From contig CAJQUW010008964.1 of assembly GCA_907163375.1 (NCBI GenBank), forward strand, positions 772,501 to 836,500: DNA of 64,000 bases, read 5' to 3'. Both the position numbers and the translations under genes were made by a program. Positions 23,581-36,542 of the stretch are shown here, piece after piece (positions within the stretch are counted from its first letter, which is position 1; each line of letters begins with the position of its first letter). The notes under the pieces were generated by a model. That model was not told where the DNA came from, searched no databases, and saw nothing but the letters and a program-made list of their open reading frames with translations. The DNA is from Prostheceraeus crozeri. Lineage: Eukaryota > Platyhelminthes > Polycladida > Euryleptidae.

Positions 23581-24424
23581 ATGATCTCTGACTTCCCACT
23601 CATGAAAATGCGACTGCACTATTCGCCCATAATGATGGAGGTGGTGTTTTACCAATTAGTAAGGTGTTTTCAGGTACGCTTTATACAGATTTCACATCAC
23701 TTCATTTAACTCTTGTTCGAACATTAGAATATTTCAGATTTCATCGATTTGACCGACAATGTTAATAGAAAAAAGTTTATCTGTCATGTTATGTAATTTT
23801 CCCTAGTGACTCGATCCGCTCTTTTTCGAAACAGGCATGTTGGTAATTGATAATGATGACTCGTTCTATTATGGAAATCCTATGTAAACAATGTTAAAAT
23901 GTGCGATTCTGATATGCGAACTTTGAGAATCAATCCCTTATCCTGGTTCGTTGTGACTTAATTGCTTCATTCAGTGATGAAGAAAAAATATTTTTGTCAT
24001 CAAATGCCAATTCGGATGTTATGACTTGTGATTGTCTATCAAGAAAACAAATAGATTTACTGAACCATGCTTCAACTGAAGCTGCATATGAAATATCACA
24101 CCAAGTACATAAGAATGAACTTGTATTGAGTTTAAGTGCTCGTGGTATTTGCCATCCAAAAATTTTTAATTTCCTAAAGCTGGATCATCGAGCTAGGCAA
24201 ATAAGCTGGGAGGTATGATACATGCGATGCGTTTTTCGAGATTCTCCCTACCAGAGCTGCGGAGCTACTTCAAATTTCATCAATTCCGACTGCACCTTTC
24301 TACCGAGTTCGCGTCCGACTGTGGCTATCTCCTCTAACCGTTTCAAAATCCGAGACTAAATATGAAAAAGAAGCCTATTGCGTAAGATTTAGTAAGAAAA
24401 TGTGTGAAAGTAAAGGAAGGAAGT

Positions 24425-25225
24425 ATGGCTGGGTACATTTGAGATTTGCAATTAGCAAGTTAATGAAATTTCGACGGGTATTCATGAAATATCACTTAAA
24501 ACACACTAAGTTAGTGCGCCTGAAATAATTAATAAATGCTCCTTTTTGTAAACACAATGTCAATAGAATAATTACATATTGAGTTGCATCCTCAGTTGAG
24601 AAATGGAAACAGACCTGAATAGCTGCTATTTCATTCAATATCAGGAATCATCAACACGCCTAATTTACATCTCTTAACATGGACACAACTACCTATTTAA
24701 AGTTTCAGTCACACGCTGGTGAATTTCATATCTGTAGTCAGCAAATTAGTGAAATTTCTACGGCCATTCATTAAATATCACTTTAAGCACTTTACTGACA
24801 AGTCGCCTAAGTGTATGACTTTAATGTATGCTGCTTTTTGCAAACACAATGTAAATAAAATAATTAAATGTTGAGTTGCATCCTCAGTTGAAAATGGAAG
24901 CAGACCTGAATAGCTGCTATTTCATCCAATTTCAGGAATCATCAACACGCCTAATTTACATCTCTTAACATGGACACAACTACCTATTTAAAGTTGTAAT
25001 CATTCCTGGGTAAATTTGAGATTTACAATTAGCAAGTTAGTGAAATTTCGACGGACATTCATTAAATTGCGATTTGCCAGTAGTTTGTTTAAAGTGATAT
25101 TTAATGAATGTCCGTCGAAATTTCACTAACTTGCTAATTGCAAATCTCAAATTTACCCGGGTATGACTACAGTTTTAAATAGGGAGTTGTGTCCATGTTG
25201 AGAAATGTAAACCAGGCTGATTTCC
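24425..25225. repeat. ~285-bp tandem repeat ending in an inverted unit
   Basis: Two diverged direct copies (about 24428-24707 and 24708-25010) share ATTTGAGATTTGCAATTAGC-like starts, GAGTTGCATCCTCAGTTGA and CATGGACACAACTACCTATT. A third begins at 25010 and reverses near 25078, with a mirror arm to about 25165 that also carries the inverse of the CAACTACCTATTTAAA segment. Nested insertion of a MITE family is the likely cause. Confidence 0.8.
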
Positions 25226-25274
25226 TTCTTACAATACTGTCAATTGAAGTGAGATTTAATCAACGACTTTATCC

Positions 25275-25362
25275 TATTTGCTCAGTTGGTTAAGCGCCTC
25301 GCTTTGGTGCGGAAGCGAAGAAGGTCCAGGGTTCGAGTCCATCCGCTTTGGTGGACATCACG
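25275..25362 (+). repeat. tRNA-like SINE head
   Basis: GCTCAGTTGGTTAAGCGCCT (D-arm/A box) and CAGGGTTCGAGTCC (T-arm/B box) are in order. The spacing fits a tRNA with a long variable arm (Leu/Ser type), but the acceptor ends do not pair. A tRNA pseudogene is the alternative. Confidence 0.5.
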
Positions 25363-26154
25363 TGGTACTAACCATAGCTGATGAGAAGGTTCCCCATTGC
25401 TAGCTTGCTATTATGGCTCTGCTTGGGTGGGGTAGGGATGAATAAAAAATGCCACAGCAAGTCATGCGAGGAAAAAGTTGCAAACTTGATATAAACTGCA
25501 CCTTGCATATCGATGATTCTCGAAATTGACTGATTCACTCCATCATAATTTTCTGATATCCAACAATTGCTTTCGTTCATTCATAATTCATTACTTGTCC
25601 TTGTTTTTGGTTATGCATCGAAGCATCGAGCCACTGGAGGTTGAAGTGAAATGCACTAAAGCAATAGAAGAAGAAATTTTAATGTCACTTCTTCTAAAAA
25701 CGGTAGAATTGTCGCAAAAGTTATCAGTGTAATCTGATGTCCATCAGCTTCAAAAATACACGTCAACTGTATGAGTCAGAGATGTCTTAAATATCAGTCT
25801 TTGTGGATTCACTGTGTTTTCACGACACTTTTGAATCTCGACCATCCGACCAAACGTTTAACCAAGCATTTTATTGCTTGGTCACACAGAACCTCTTTTT
25901 TGTTGATGAAAGCAACAGGAATTTGTTTATTGACAATTACCCTCTTTAATGAGGTACTAGTGGGACATCCTTATATCACTAGGTAATGCTGTCGAACTCC
26001 CTCCCCCATGTGTTTGCAAAATATTTCTGTGTTAACAATTCGATTATTGAGATTTTAATATTTAAGTAGTGCAAAACATATTAGTTATCAATAGGAATGA
26101 AAATTCACTAATAAGAATCCTAATTGAGCGGAAATTAAGTTGATTATCAAGTAA

Positions 26155-26890
26155 ACTTCATGAACCGCATTGCAATGTAAATATTCATACAAAAAGGGGA
26201 AAGCTTGTTCTGCTTCTTGGTTTCAATTTTCGAGCCTATCAACTTACCAAATTAAGTTAATCGCTTTTTCCAACAGGCTAATTGAATCTGTCAAGCTGTC
26301 CAAATTATGCATTCTAGCATGCTTCTGCATTATTAGCAGAATGCACTCTACGGTGAATAAAATCATTTTGTGGAATTAAATTATAAGTGGTTATAGTCAT
26401 AATACTCCATGCGGTAGAATTCAGTTTAATTTATAAAACGAAGACAAGGTCAATAATAAAATGTATTGGATAGCTTTCGACTTCGTCTTTGTCAATTCAA
26501 TAAAGCAGCAACTACCTCTAATCGAAAGCTATTCAATACGTTTTATTTTGATATTTATACATTTTATTTTTTATTTATTTTGATCTTGTCTTCGTTTTAT
26601 GAATTAAACATTTAGGTCAATGATGAACCGAATTTTTGGTAGAATTCAGCTATAGCTTATTTAATTATGTAGATTAATTCAATTTCCCACTTATGATTTT
26701 GTGATTCACTAAATTAAGTATATTTTTCATCTGAATAATGGGCCCATTTGCGTGTATATCTTATAAAGTTAATTATGATCATTGTCTTTGATTGTGGTAC
26801 TTAACTCTGCCAGAGTCATGTAGTTTGTGACATGATCAAGCGCAAGAAAGTTTGTTCTACCTAGTACCAGCTTATACGGCTTGACAGGAG
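26155..26890. repeat. Dispersed repeat, copy A
   Basis: It aligns by eye in blocks with 39735-40200: ATGAACCGCATT, TCTGCTTCTTGG, ATTGTCTTTGATT, TGTAGTTTGTGACATGA and others appear in the same order. A foldback at 26425-26615 is inserted in copy A. No coding capacity was recognised. Confidence 0.6.
26425..26615. repeat. Foldback (MITE-like) inverted repeat
   Basis: TTATAAAACGAAGACAAGGTC pairs with the inverse at 26582-26605, and internal ATGTATTGGATAGCTTTCG pairs with CGAAAGCTATTCAATACG. It interrupts dispersed repeat copy A; copy B lacks it. Confidence 0.75.
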
Positions 26891-27287
26891 TACTTGCTTA
26901 CTATCAGAATGCTTACTCTATGATGCTAACTTTGATCATACTCTTTCAATAGAATATCAGAGGATTGGGTGGAAAGGAGAAGGCAGCATAGAAAAAAAGA
27001 TGAAAAGCAGGCTTTAAAGGCTTAATCGTGGAGAAATGCATGTAGAGAAAGGATAATGATTCTATCATGCGAAATTGAAACTGCAAAAAGGACGAATGCC
27101 AATCATACCGTTCTGATATTAGTTTCTGGCGCTTCCAAACACGGTTTAGTGGTGTTAGATCTTCAAGGTTTATTAGTTAAATGATATTATTAGAAATCAA
27201 TTGATCAAACTCGATAAATATGACGCATGTCGGAAATTTACGTCATACAAGCATTGCTGGATATTTACTTCATTTCCTTTCTTACAG

Positions 27288-27464
27288 CTTTGCGAACGAA
27301 CAGAGTCAATGGCACATCAGCGCATCACCGCTCGAGTATTAAAGAGGCCTGGTGCTTCATCACATGATGCAGGAGCTTCTGGCAAACACGCTTCTACATC
27401 TTCGGGAGTATTCTCAGCCTCGTCATCTGAACTACCCTCTTCAACATCCCAACCAACTGAATAA
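27288..27464 (+). CDS. Last coding exon of the coiled-coil gene (exon d)
   Basis: A strong acceptor (ttcctttcttacag) precedes a codon-phase-0 exon, matching the codon-boundary end of exon c. It encodes 58 residues, LCERTESMAHQRITARVLKR followed by a Ser/Ala-rich tail, and ends at TAA (27462-27464). The helical start continues the leucine-rich end of exon c without a break. The MAHQ-R-A-L pattern is one reason CCDC125 came to mind; treat that as a hint. No canonical AATAAA was found close behind the stop. Confidence 0.65.
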   Translation, partial: LCERTESMAHQRITARVLKRPGASSHDAGASGKHASTSSGVFSASSSELPSSTSQPTE

Positions 27465-30400
27465 CAATCATTTCATCCTAATTCTCATGGAAGTTCACGT
27501 GATAGCATTCACCTCCAAAGAATTTGTGACATCTTTATGTTGAGCAACAATATTTTCATATCATCACTTTGTATTCATCAGCATCGTACATTGTTGAATG
27601 CGGTGAAAGATGAAGTACATTTATTACCTGAATTGAACCATACCTTATTTTGGTGCACTCCTGTTCAGATGTTCTCAATTTTCTTTTTATAAACTTTCGT
27701 TGAGTTGAAACTTGATGCTGTGTATATAATGGAATGATATATATCGAACTTGAAGATACGTGCGCTTGTTTTTCTTCATGTTTGTTAGACTGAGACTAAG
27801 ACATGAAGCTCATACTATGGTATCTGAAATTGTTGTACTAATGAGAAGTATTATCATCTATAGTTGTGGTTACACTGTGGACGTAACAGATATAATGGAC
27901 CTGAAATAATACATTCAGTTCTTGATAATTTTTATTTAATTATGAGATGTCTTTAAGAAATTATAAAGATGGCTTAATTGCCCCTCAGTCCCCACAACTC
28001 GACATCTTTGAGCTCATAGAGCTTGTTGTGGCTTAATGCAATGTATATCAGCTTGCATTCTGTAAAGCTTTTGCCCTATCATAGACCACATTAAAGAGGA
28101 AATACATGCTTTCGGCATGGGTTCTTACTGATAAGCGTAGCCGAATTCATCCATTTAAATTGTCACAGGTTTGTCTTCAGTGCGTTTAGATATAAAGCAA
28201 CAACTACTCTAAAAACGTGTAAAAAGTAATGATGGCATCTTCAAGGCAATGATAATGATATTGAGTCAATTATAGTAATTGCAGCTATACATCTATCCAT
28301 AATGTAAACAAATGTCAAGTAGTTTGCATGAATAAGGATGAGCATACAAAATTTATAGCAAAATGATGAGCTACACACGGGGGTATGAACTTACCTTAGC
28401 TGTACAAAGGAGAAATTTTAAAACACGGAAGTCATTCCATTCATAAGCAGATGCCATGTCATGCACTTTAACCAGGAAGCATATGTGATATCGTAGGCTG
28501 ATGCAAAGCTAAAATTGTTCGCGATTTTCACACCAGTTTAATGACACCTGCCGCGATTGCGCATATCTATAATGTACTTCCAAAAATAAGAGAATCGACA
28601 TAATTGTCAACATTGGTTTTGACCAAATTGTTTTAAACAACATCTCATTGCTGCTCCAGGAAAATTTCTACTTTTTGAATCATCACTATAATCGAATGGA
28701 ACATTGATAAAAAATTAAAAAAATGGATTCTGACAAATATGGTAATAAACTATGCGTTTGTGTGTATAGAGTAACCGAGTGTAAAGCAGAGGTGGCATGT
28801 GTGCATGTGCAAGCAGAGGTTGCGCGTTCCGGAGCGCAACGCCAATTTAAATACTGGAGCACAGTGCGCAAGAAAAATTTACGCTCCGACCTTGAATTAA
28901 CATCCCAGGAAAGCACTGCATTCGATCATGGAATGATAATTTCTTCTGCCATCGGCTTAATCCTTCAGTAAATTTGCTGCAAATTTCAGTGTGAGTTTTA
29001 GGATCGTAATACAAGGCATTGACAATAGATGAGATGTCGCACTGTTTTTGATTGCTTCTATATGTGCACGAGTAGCTGAATTGGTGAGCCTGTGGGATGC
29101 AGGATGCCTTAAATATTCTGTAATCAAAACCTTATCAGAGAATGTGATGAAGTATTCATGTCACCAAAGAACATGGGAACATCCATAGAACATCACATGG
29201 ATCGAGTCTTCACTTGATGAGTAATTGAATAATAGCATGAGTGGTCAACAGGTACGTAAAGGGAAGGGATGCATTGATGAGAAAGTGGATTGCCGGATCG
29301 ATTGTGTGTGCTACAGACCTCATGGCCTAAGACAGACTGGAAAAGAAGAAACACGAGTATGGGAATTCAGGACAGGAGAGAGCATTTGGCCAAGAGGAGA
29401 CATGACGGGAGGGAGGAGATGTATGGGAGTAAAGAATAGAGGAAGAGAGGAGATGAGAGAGAGAAAGCGGTAAAGAAAGGTCATATTCTTCTCTCAATCG
29501 TCTTCTTTTGCTACACGAGTATGTGGCTAACGAAACAAATAACATGATTAACAGATAATACCTCTATCAGAAGTTGTCACTCGCTCAGTGATCCGATGCG
29601 ATCATGGATTACTCCAGATATTCGATGTCATGGAACGAATCATTTTCTTTTTCATAGCAATAATCCTCAGTTACATTCACTAAGAGTCATTCATAAATTC
29701 ATTTATTAGCATAGTTCGGAGCGCGGAGCGCAAAAACTTTTGCCGAACATATCCCTCACAATTTTGCATGTCATAATCTCTAAATTTCGTTATGAAGCAC
29801 AGGCTTCATCTTCTTAAACTGAAAATCATGGCATGGTGACATAATAATGACCGGAGTAAATTGATACTTAGTCTATCAAATGCCTTTCTCATATTTAAAG
29901 CATCATTTACTTGATTGATATTTTGTGACTTGGGAATCACTCAAATTGTACAAAGCTGTAGGCCTAATCCAGAGAACACTATGGATTGCCATGTTCATTT
30001 TCAAAAGGCATTTAGTAATTTCATAATCCGCAGCTTCCGTATCCCGAGATATTTGGATCTGAAATAGGTTTCTTTTAGACCACCATGCATGCAGATATAA
30101 TTGAACTCAACAATGAAAACATTAGACTTCCCTAGAGTGCATATATGAACAATAAAGTACAATTCCATTCTGCTGTACAAATAAGTTGGCTTCAATTTCA
30201 TAGATGTGAAAGGGTTTAAAATTGAGTTGAAACATCTGCAAAACTATGATAGACAATTTCATTCCGGTCTATACATCGTCGAAAGCAAAGCGCAATAAAA
30301 TGATTACAGTGGACTCTTCACTCACACACAGAACATCTCACGTAAGTGTGTACTCACCTTGAAACTGCGTGTATTTCAGGATAAAATCATAGTAACGAAA

Positions 30401-30798
30401 GTTAAAAGATGTTTAATTTTTTAATTTTGATGGAATTTAAATAACTGTCATGACAATATCTCGAAGCTTCGAATAGAAAATATATGCGTAAGTAAACAAT
30501 ATAGTTGTTACAATTCGCAAGTAAACCTCGTAGGCTCGGCCGTTATAGATGCCATCTTCTACATTTCGGTCTATGCATTCACCCGACGTCATTTAATACG
30601 GTATTGCTAATGAAGACGGATAAATTTTATCGTAGATTGCTTGCTTTCCGGTTTCTAAAAGGTGAGCTTTAAATCACATGATTTTTTTAATATTGGAAAC
30701 AGAAAAGTTTGAGATCATGCGCATCACACTCATTCTAACAAGCAAAAACCTTACCCCTTAAATCCTTGCCCCTTCGTCAAGGAAAACTAATGTCTCTG
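27465..30798. other. Presumed 3' UTR then intergenic DNA; no gene recognised
   Basis: The first part probably holds the 3' UTR of the coiled-coil gene. The rest has no convincing exon. A purine-rich patch at 29325-29475 gives open frames on both strands but no domain. Confidence 0.45.
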
Positions 30799-31607
30799 CA
30801 ATGCTGCATGCGGTCACGATTTTTTGACCCGCAGTCATGAACGCAGAATTTTTCAAAAATGAACGCGATCACGGTCACGGTCATTATACAATAAACTCAT
30901 CAATTAGCCGGTCAACCGAAAGAGAAAAGTTTTGGAGATTCGACAGGTTATTTGTATTTAACTTTCCTAAATCTGTCAATAAACAATTTATTTAGTGAAA
31001 CCGTAAAGTGAATAATGCAGCTGAATGTGTGCGTTCCTCTGATATCCAGAGACATTCCAAGCTATTGCATTGTTAATTTGTCATCAATGGCAACCGTCTG
31101 GCGCATGTGAGGTCAAGGCGTTAGCTAGCGCGCTGACAAAATAACCGATCACGGAATGGTAATTTATTGTGTGAAAAATCGCTTAGGTACTTACTTTCGC
31201 TCGACTACAAACTTCCATAATTTTGATCAAGCAACCAAACATGATAGAGAGGAATTGTAGCAGAAGATCTGAATTTTCATATGCAACAGGAATTAATGAA
31301 ATCGGACAGTACTAACGGAATCTACGGCGACCCGCGTCCTTTTTCTGGTCTAATTTTCCTAATACTATGTAAATGCAAGAAAGCATGCATGGACCAGGAA
31401 TGTAATGCTTTTACATGCTTTCATTTTTCTGTAATTCATGACCACCATCGGAAGCAAAATGTATTCATTTTCACACATTGTTTACCTGAGTTGATCATTT
31501 TTTCCCATGAGCGCTAAAATGATCGCAGAAGATTTGCGTTCACGATTGCGTTCACAGTCATAAATTTTGAAAATGATCGCGTTCAAGGCCGCGATCATAC
31601 AACACTG
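30799..31607. mobile_element. Non-autonomous hAT element with perfect 8-bp duplication
   Basis: The octamer TGTCTCTG occurs directly before (30791-30798) and directly after (31608-31615) the element. Ends are CAATGCTGCATG and the inverse CATACAACACTG. Subterminal regions carry repeated GATCACGG/GATCGCG and GTTCACG motifs in opposite orientations. At 809 bp with no transposase frame it depends on an autonomous relative. Confidence 0.88.
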
Positions 31608-32585
31608 TGTCTCTGATTGCACGACTTATGCATATTTTGTATATAACTTTCCTGCTGCCTACACTTTCTCCTGATTGTTGTGATTTCTGAGCAATGAAGA
31701 ATATAACTGCAATTTCTATAATTATTATCATTAAACATGTATTTGACAATACCTGATATGATGTACTTATAGTGTATGACAAAAATATACATGGTCAAAT
31801 GCAAGTGTCGGTGTAGGCCCTACTTCTGTTAACATTTTAATCACGTCTGCGCTAGTGTTGAAGTGATCATTTTAATTATTCAGTAACTCCCTCTCTTCAA
31901 TCAATATTGATGTCATAAATGAATGATTAAAAGTCACTTGATTTGATTTTTTGCACTTAAAATTACATTGCAGATATACATTTTATGTTCTATTTCATTC
32001 AATAGGCCCAAACTCGATTAAGCGGTTATGAATGCTTGGTCATTTAAACTAATTCTAGTAGGTACGTTAGTGTCAAATGGGTTAAAGAAACCTAATATGT
32101 TCTGAAATATTGGATTAATAGGAAATTTTTGGTTGAAAAACATACTATCTATTAATCTTTTTTCAAATGATGACGTTGTAGACAAACATGTTCTTAAATT
32201 TTTTATATGTTATGCACACTGCTTCAAAACTTGTCTTTATATGAGATTTAAAAAAAGCAAACTGGAACATGAGTTTCATATCACAAAACATAAAATCTTG
32301 CTTTAAGAATCGAGTTATAAAGACTAGTGAACCAGTGATTCTGCAGTCTCATAGCTTTGCTAGAGAAGTCAATTTGAATTCTTAGAATATTCGGAGCTCT
32401 CTTTTGACATACTGATCATCAAAATCGGTGAACTGATAAAAAATCAGTGACATCGTGAAGTCATCACAAAATCATAAATCTTTTGGCTGAAAATGTTATG
32501 TTCTCACTTTTTCATGTAAATGTTCATGTTAATTGGTATCTTCAGAATCTTTGCAATGTGAGGAAGCCGAATAAATAAATGAACC

Positions 32586-32810
32586 TTGTTTATGCTTGGA
32601 AGCACATTAGGCACAGAGCCTTTCTTCCATGTGGCCGAGTTCCATTTATCCCACTCTCATTCTTTTTGTGCTGAGTGCTTAGCAAGAATGCAGAGTGTAC
32701 CTATTTTAAAAGTCTTAGGTTTGACCCGACCAAGGTTTGAACCATGGTCTCCCGGACGCAGAGCGAACACTCTACCACAAGGCCACAGCGCCGGTGGCCT
32801 CTGAAGGTTA
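32586..32810 (-). repeat. Full-length tRNA-derived SINE
   Basis: On the minus strand it starts with a tRNA-like head: TGGCCTTGTGGTAGAGTGTT (A box) and ATGGTTCAAACCTTG (B box). It continues through a body with CTCAGCACAAAAAGAATGAG and ends in an AATAAATAAATG-type tail at the left. It is present in only one arm of the inverted pair, so it inserted after the arms formed. Two partial copies are at 1951-2053 and 5918-6025. Confidence 0.8.
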
Positions 32811-33059
32811 TATTCATATAAACTTAATAGTTCTTTTTCAAACATCTTCAATATCTTAAGTCATCACCGCAAAAGTACACAAGCACCATGTAAGGTGAAC
32901 GAAGGTTCAAAGCAAAACAATTAGCGAAGGCATATCTTTGTTTTGTTCTCTAATAGCAGCTGCCGATTGTTTACTACAGTTCCATGCTAATCTGACTACG
33001 CTTTGTAATACTGCTCCTCGAAGAGACATGCTGATTTTAGCTATGAACTGAACGCTCCA

Positions 33060-35560
33060 CTTCAATGTGATAACTTCTTAGTGACGACTCCTTCACGAGG
33101 TACCGAGAACACTGACTTTGACTACCTTCGCGCTTCCGCCTTGGGCAACGACATATTCCTTGCCGATGGAAAATTTTGACAGAAACCAGCTCGAGCAAAT
33201 ACCTTTCAAGGACCAAACAAACGAATAACGCGGTTAGATTGGATTATGACCAGATTGCATCAACGCAGACTAATAACAAGGGTCAAGACTATCAAGCCTA
33301 GGTCGTTGCATTCCGATCATTCCTGAGTGATGGCAACTCTAAGCTTAAAATGGCCTCACACGCAGAAAGCTGTTCCAAAACGACCTTCTTGGTCATCACT
33401 CAGAGACCCACAACTGGCTCTCCAATTCAAACAGCGAGCATCTCAACATTTTATTAATTCATCTGACGATTTTGAATTTGCTATTCATGATGCTGCCTCC
33501 ATCCTTCCGTTTCATCGACCCTCCCAAAATCAATGCCTTTGGCTGCAAGAACCGGTAATCCTCAAGTGTCGTAGTGAACTACAAAGCACCGTCGACAGGC
33601 ATGGACAAGACAGTGACGAAGCAAATCATGCTGAAACATTACTACAGCTTGCTCACAAGGCAATTATTGAAGACTGTATACAAAGATTCTATGCGGATCT
33701 TGACGACGCTTTCACCTCAAGTAACTGCAGGAAAGCTTGGGATATCATCAACTCCGCAACCGGAAGAAAACATTGCCCACGAGTGCTTGCCTACGCTGCA
33801 TCTATCAATAACCCTCAATATCCGCAGGTGTCCTTAAATCCATACTCTTTCGAACCTATTTCCAACAATGAAGTACGCAAAGCATTGCTCTCAACTCGAC
33901 TTGACGGCGCGCCTGGATCAGATAGCATCACAGCACGAGTTTTAGAGATTGCTGCCTCTCATGTCACTAGAGTAATGAACAATCCCGCTGCTTTTAATGG
34001 CGGCAAGTCACCAACTAGATGGCGCGAATCCATCATTGTCTCCATTCCAAAGAAAGGTTCGTCTACCTCCCTTGCCAACCAGCGTGGAATATCCCTCTTG
34101 TGTACATTCGTAAAACTTTATAATCGCATTCTTCTCACCGTGTTCAATCTAATATCCTTCAACGACTCTCGCCCCTTCAAGCCGGATTCATACCTGGAAG
34201 ATCCACAATTCAACAATTAGCCGCCCTCCGATCAATCATTGACGACTGTCGAAAATGTCAACGTAACATCTCGATAGCTTTCATTGATTTTCATAAGGCA
34301 TTCGATTCAATCACAAGGAGAGCTATTTCCGAATGTCTACAATATCATGAAGTTCCAGAAATCCTTATAAAAGCAATAACTGAACTTTACGAAGACACGA
34401 CAGCACGCGTCAGAACTGTGAATGTACTTGGTTTATCCTTTTATACTATCTCAGATGTTCTACAGGGTGATACACTCGCCCCCTTCCCTTTTGTGTCTAA
34501 TCTTGACGCCGCATTGAGAGACGCTCAGCTGACTCATTACACAATCAAACGTCGAATGTGTTCTCGATCTCCAGCTATCAGCTTACCGTACCTAGCATTT
34601 GCGGATGATATTGCAATCATGTATTTTATTGAATGTTTTAATTTGTATTTTATCACTGCTATAAACTATGCAGAATTTTCTTTTATCTGATTTCCTCGCT
34701 TACATGTTTCACCATATCAATCGAGCTGAAACACTCTTGAGGTCTTGTCTTGAACATTTTGAATATGTATCATAATTTTGCATCTATGGCAACATCACAA
34801 CCGTATGTACTATGATTTCCATTCTCTTGAAATATAAACACCTCTACTACTACTACTACTACTACTACTACTAATCTTCAATGATAATCCGCATGGGTTG
34901 CAGTCGTCAGTATACAACATCCATGAATCCGCGGGTAAAGTCGGCCTGAAATTCAACGCAGCTAAAACTGTTGTGTTACACATCAGCCCCAAATCCTACC
35001 CGGATATCAAACTACCATCAGGTGAAACGTTGAAGTTGGCTAGTAAATTCACGCATCTCGAAGGAATGATAAAAATGCTGACAATGCAGTTAAAGACAGA
35101 AAATCCGTCGCGCGAACTGCAGACTTCAAATTATCGAAGATATTCCATTCAAGCGCTAGCGATCAGTCCAAAATCAAACTTTTAAAGGCCGCTGAAGAGC
35201 CAGTTTTGCTGTACGGATTAGGAGCCACGGTTATCACAAGCACCCGCTCCCAGCGATTAGACCAAACCCATCGTGCACTCGCCAGGCTTGCATTTGGAAT
35301 TTACTATCCTGACGTGATAAAAACTGAAGACCTTCGCCGAAAAGGCATCGCTGAAGCTTCCAATAGTCTACGCCAAAGAAGGCAGAAATTGGCAGATTCT
35401 GCACACCCTAATTCGGATCTTTTGATTTTGATCAAATATAAACCTCCAAGCCACTGGGACGGGGTATGTCCCACCTACTCCCACTGAGAGAGGAATTTGA
35501 AATATGTATACGGTGAAAGTTGTCTATTTCATTTGTTTCTTTCGAATAAAAGTATTTTCG
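33060..35560 (+). pseudogene. LINE ORF remnant: endonuclease end and reverse transcriptase
   Basis: Near 33215 RLDWIM and then a SDH motif mark the end of an apurinic-type endonuclease domain, followed by TLSLKWP. The long open part 33327-34220 is the linker and fingers (GAPGSDSIT, RWRESIIVSIPKKGS, NQRGISLL). Frameshifts follow, then FIDFHKAFDSI near 34275, LQGDTLAPF near 34450 and the catalytic YLAFADD near 34590. After an insertion the thumb continues with KVGLKFNAAKTVVLHI (from 34940) and the C-terminal region to 35487. AATAAA lies near 35548. It is a non-LTR retrotransposon that no longer encodes an intact protein; I leave the clade open. Confidence 0.85.
34621..34872 (+). mobile_element. 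Short insertion in the LINE with (CTA)n tail
   Basis: The reverse-transcriptase reading breaks right after FADDIAI and resumes at 34873. The intervening ~250 bases are AT-rich, end in AATATAAACACCT and then about ten CTA triplets. A microsatellite-tailed, 5'-truncated retroposon is the likely nature. The exact duplication is unclear because the edges share ATC. Confidence 0.65.
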
Positions 35561-36542
35561 TCATCAGCACCTGACGATTGTTTGCCCTCATAGTTTGTGT
35601 ACTTTTGCGGTGATGACTGAAGATATTGAAGATGTTTTAAAAAGAACTATTGACTTTATATGAATATAACTTTCATATTCGTGCTCCTCACATCGCAAAG
35701 ATTCTGAAGATACCAATTAACATGAACATTTACATGAAAAAGTGAGAACATAACATTTTCAGCCAAAAGATTTATGATTTTGTGATGACTTCACGATGTC
35801 ACTGATTTTTTATCAGTTCACCGATTTTGATGATCAGTATGTCAAAAGAGAGCTCCGAAAATCCTCGTTCTACCCGTACCTAATTCATTATTACACTTAA
35901 ATTTTTTCTTTTTGAAAAATTGCAAGTTGTAAATTGAACGATTTTCATAATTGTAGCACTGCTCAGCAAATGCAATAACGGGTAGAAGTCTATCATAGCT
36001 CATTTTAAAGCTGAGAATGCAAGCTCTCGAATGATGTAGGGTACGTTGTTGTGCAATGCGATTGAAAGGCATGAGAATCGACTGAATTTCATTGAAATTT
36101 AGGTAGTCCGCAATAATTTTAATAATTTTGACTAATTAATGTTAGATTTTTGTAGACCAAAGGCCTACTTAGTCAACCAAATGTTTCAGGTCAAGTTCTT
36201 GTCCAATATCTTGACAATTATGGGGTTAGTGACACCTCTGATTGCGAAATGAATTGCGACCTCAGAATTATCCACATTTTAAGCTTTTAATGCGGTATAA
36301 GAAAGCGCTCTGCTCTTCTCTCCGAACCAGTGAAAGTTGATGTTCTAGTTGCACTCATGCTTATCTAAGGCGCGGGTTGAATCAAATGCTATTGATTTTA
36401 GATTGTGAATTTCTAAGTTGTTTAAAAATGTTTTTAACTGCTTAAAGAAGTTTGAATTGTATAAAAGCTCAATAAGAAATGTATGCTCCAATGAAAATCA
36501 GCGTATTAAATTGCACTGCTATATGTAATGCGTTATACTCAC

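Larger units (their letters stand above)
32390..35860. mobile_element. Inverted ~267-bp arms enclosing a LINE
   Basis: The sequence starting TTCGGAGCTCTCTTTTGACA at 32390 and running to about 32882 is repeated as its inverse complement at 35594-35860. The left arm is longer only because a SINE sits in it (32575-32815). Between the arms is the LINE pseudogene. Either a long-TIR DNA transposon received the LINE, or two copies of one repeat landed head-to-head around it. I found no convincing target duplication outside. Confidence 0.7.

Noticed and set aside
23355..23603. Minus-strand frame beginning with an isoleucine run
   Set aside because: It is the complement of the LINE tail and its GAT microsatellite.
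29225..29545. Arg/Glu/Gly-rich frame and its Ser-rich antisense
   Set aside because: Both come from a purine-rich low-complexity tract; nothing else supports a gene.
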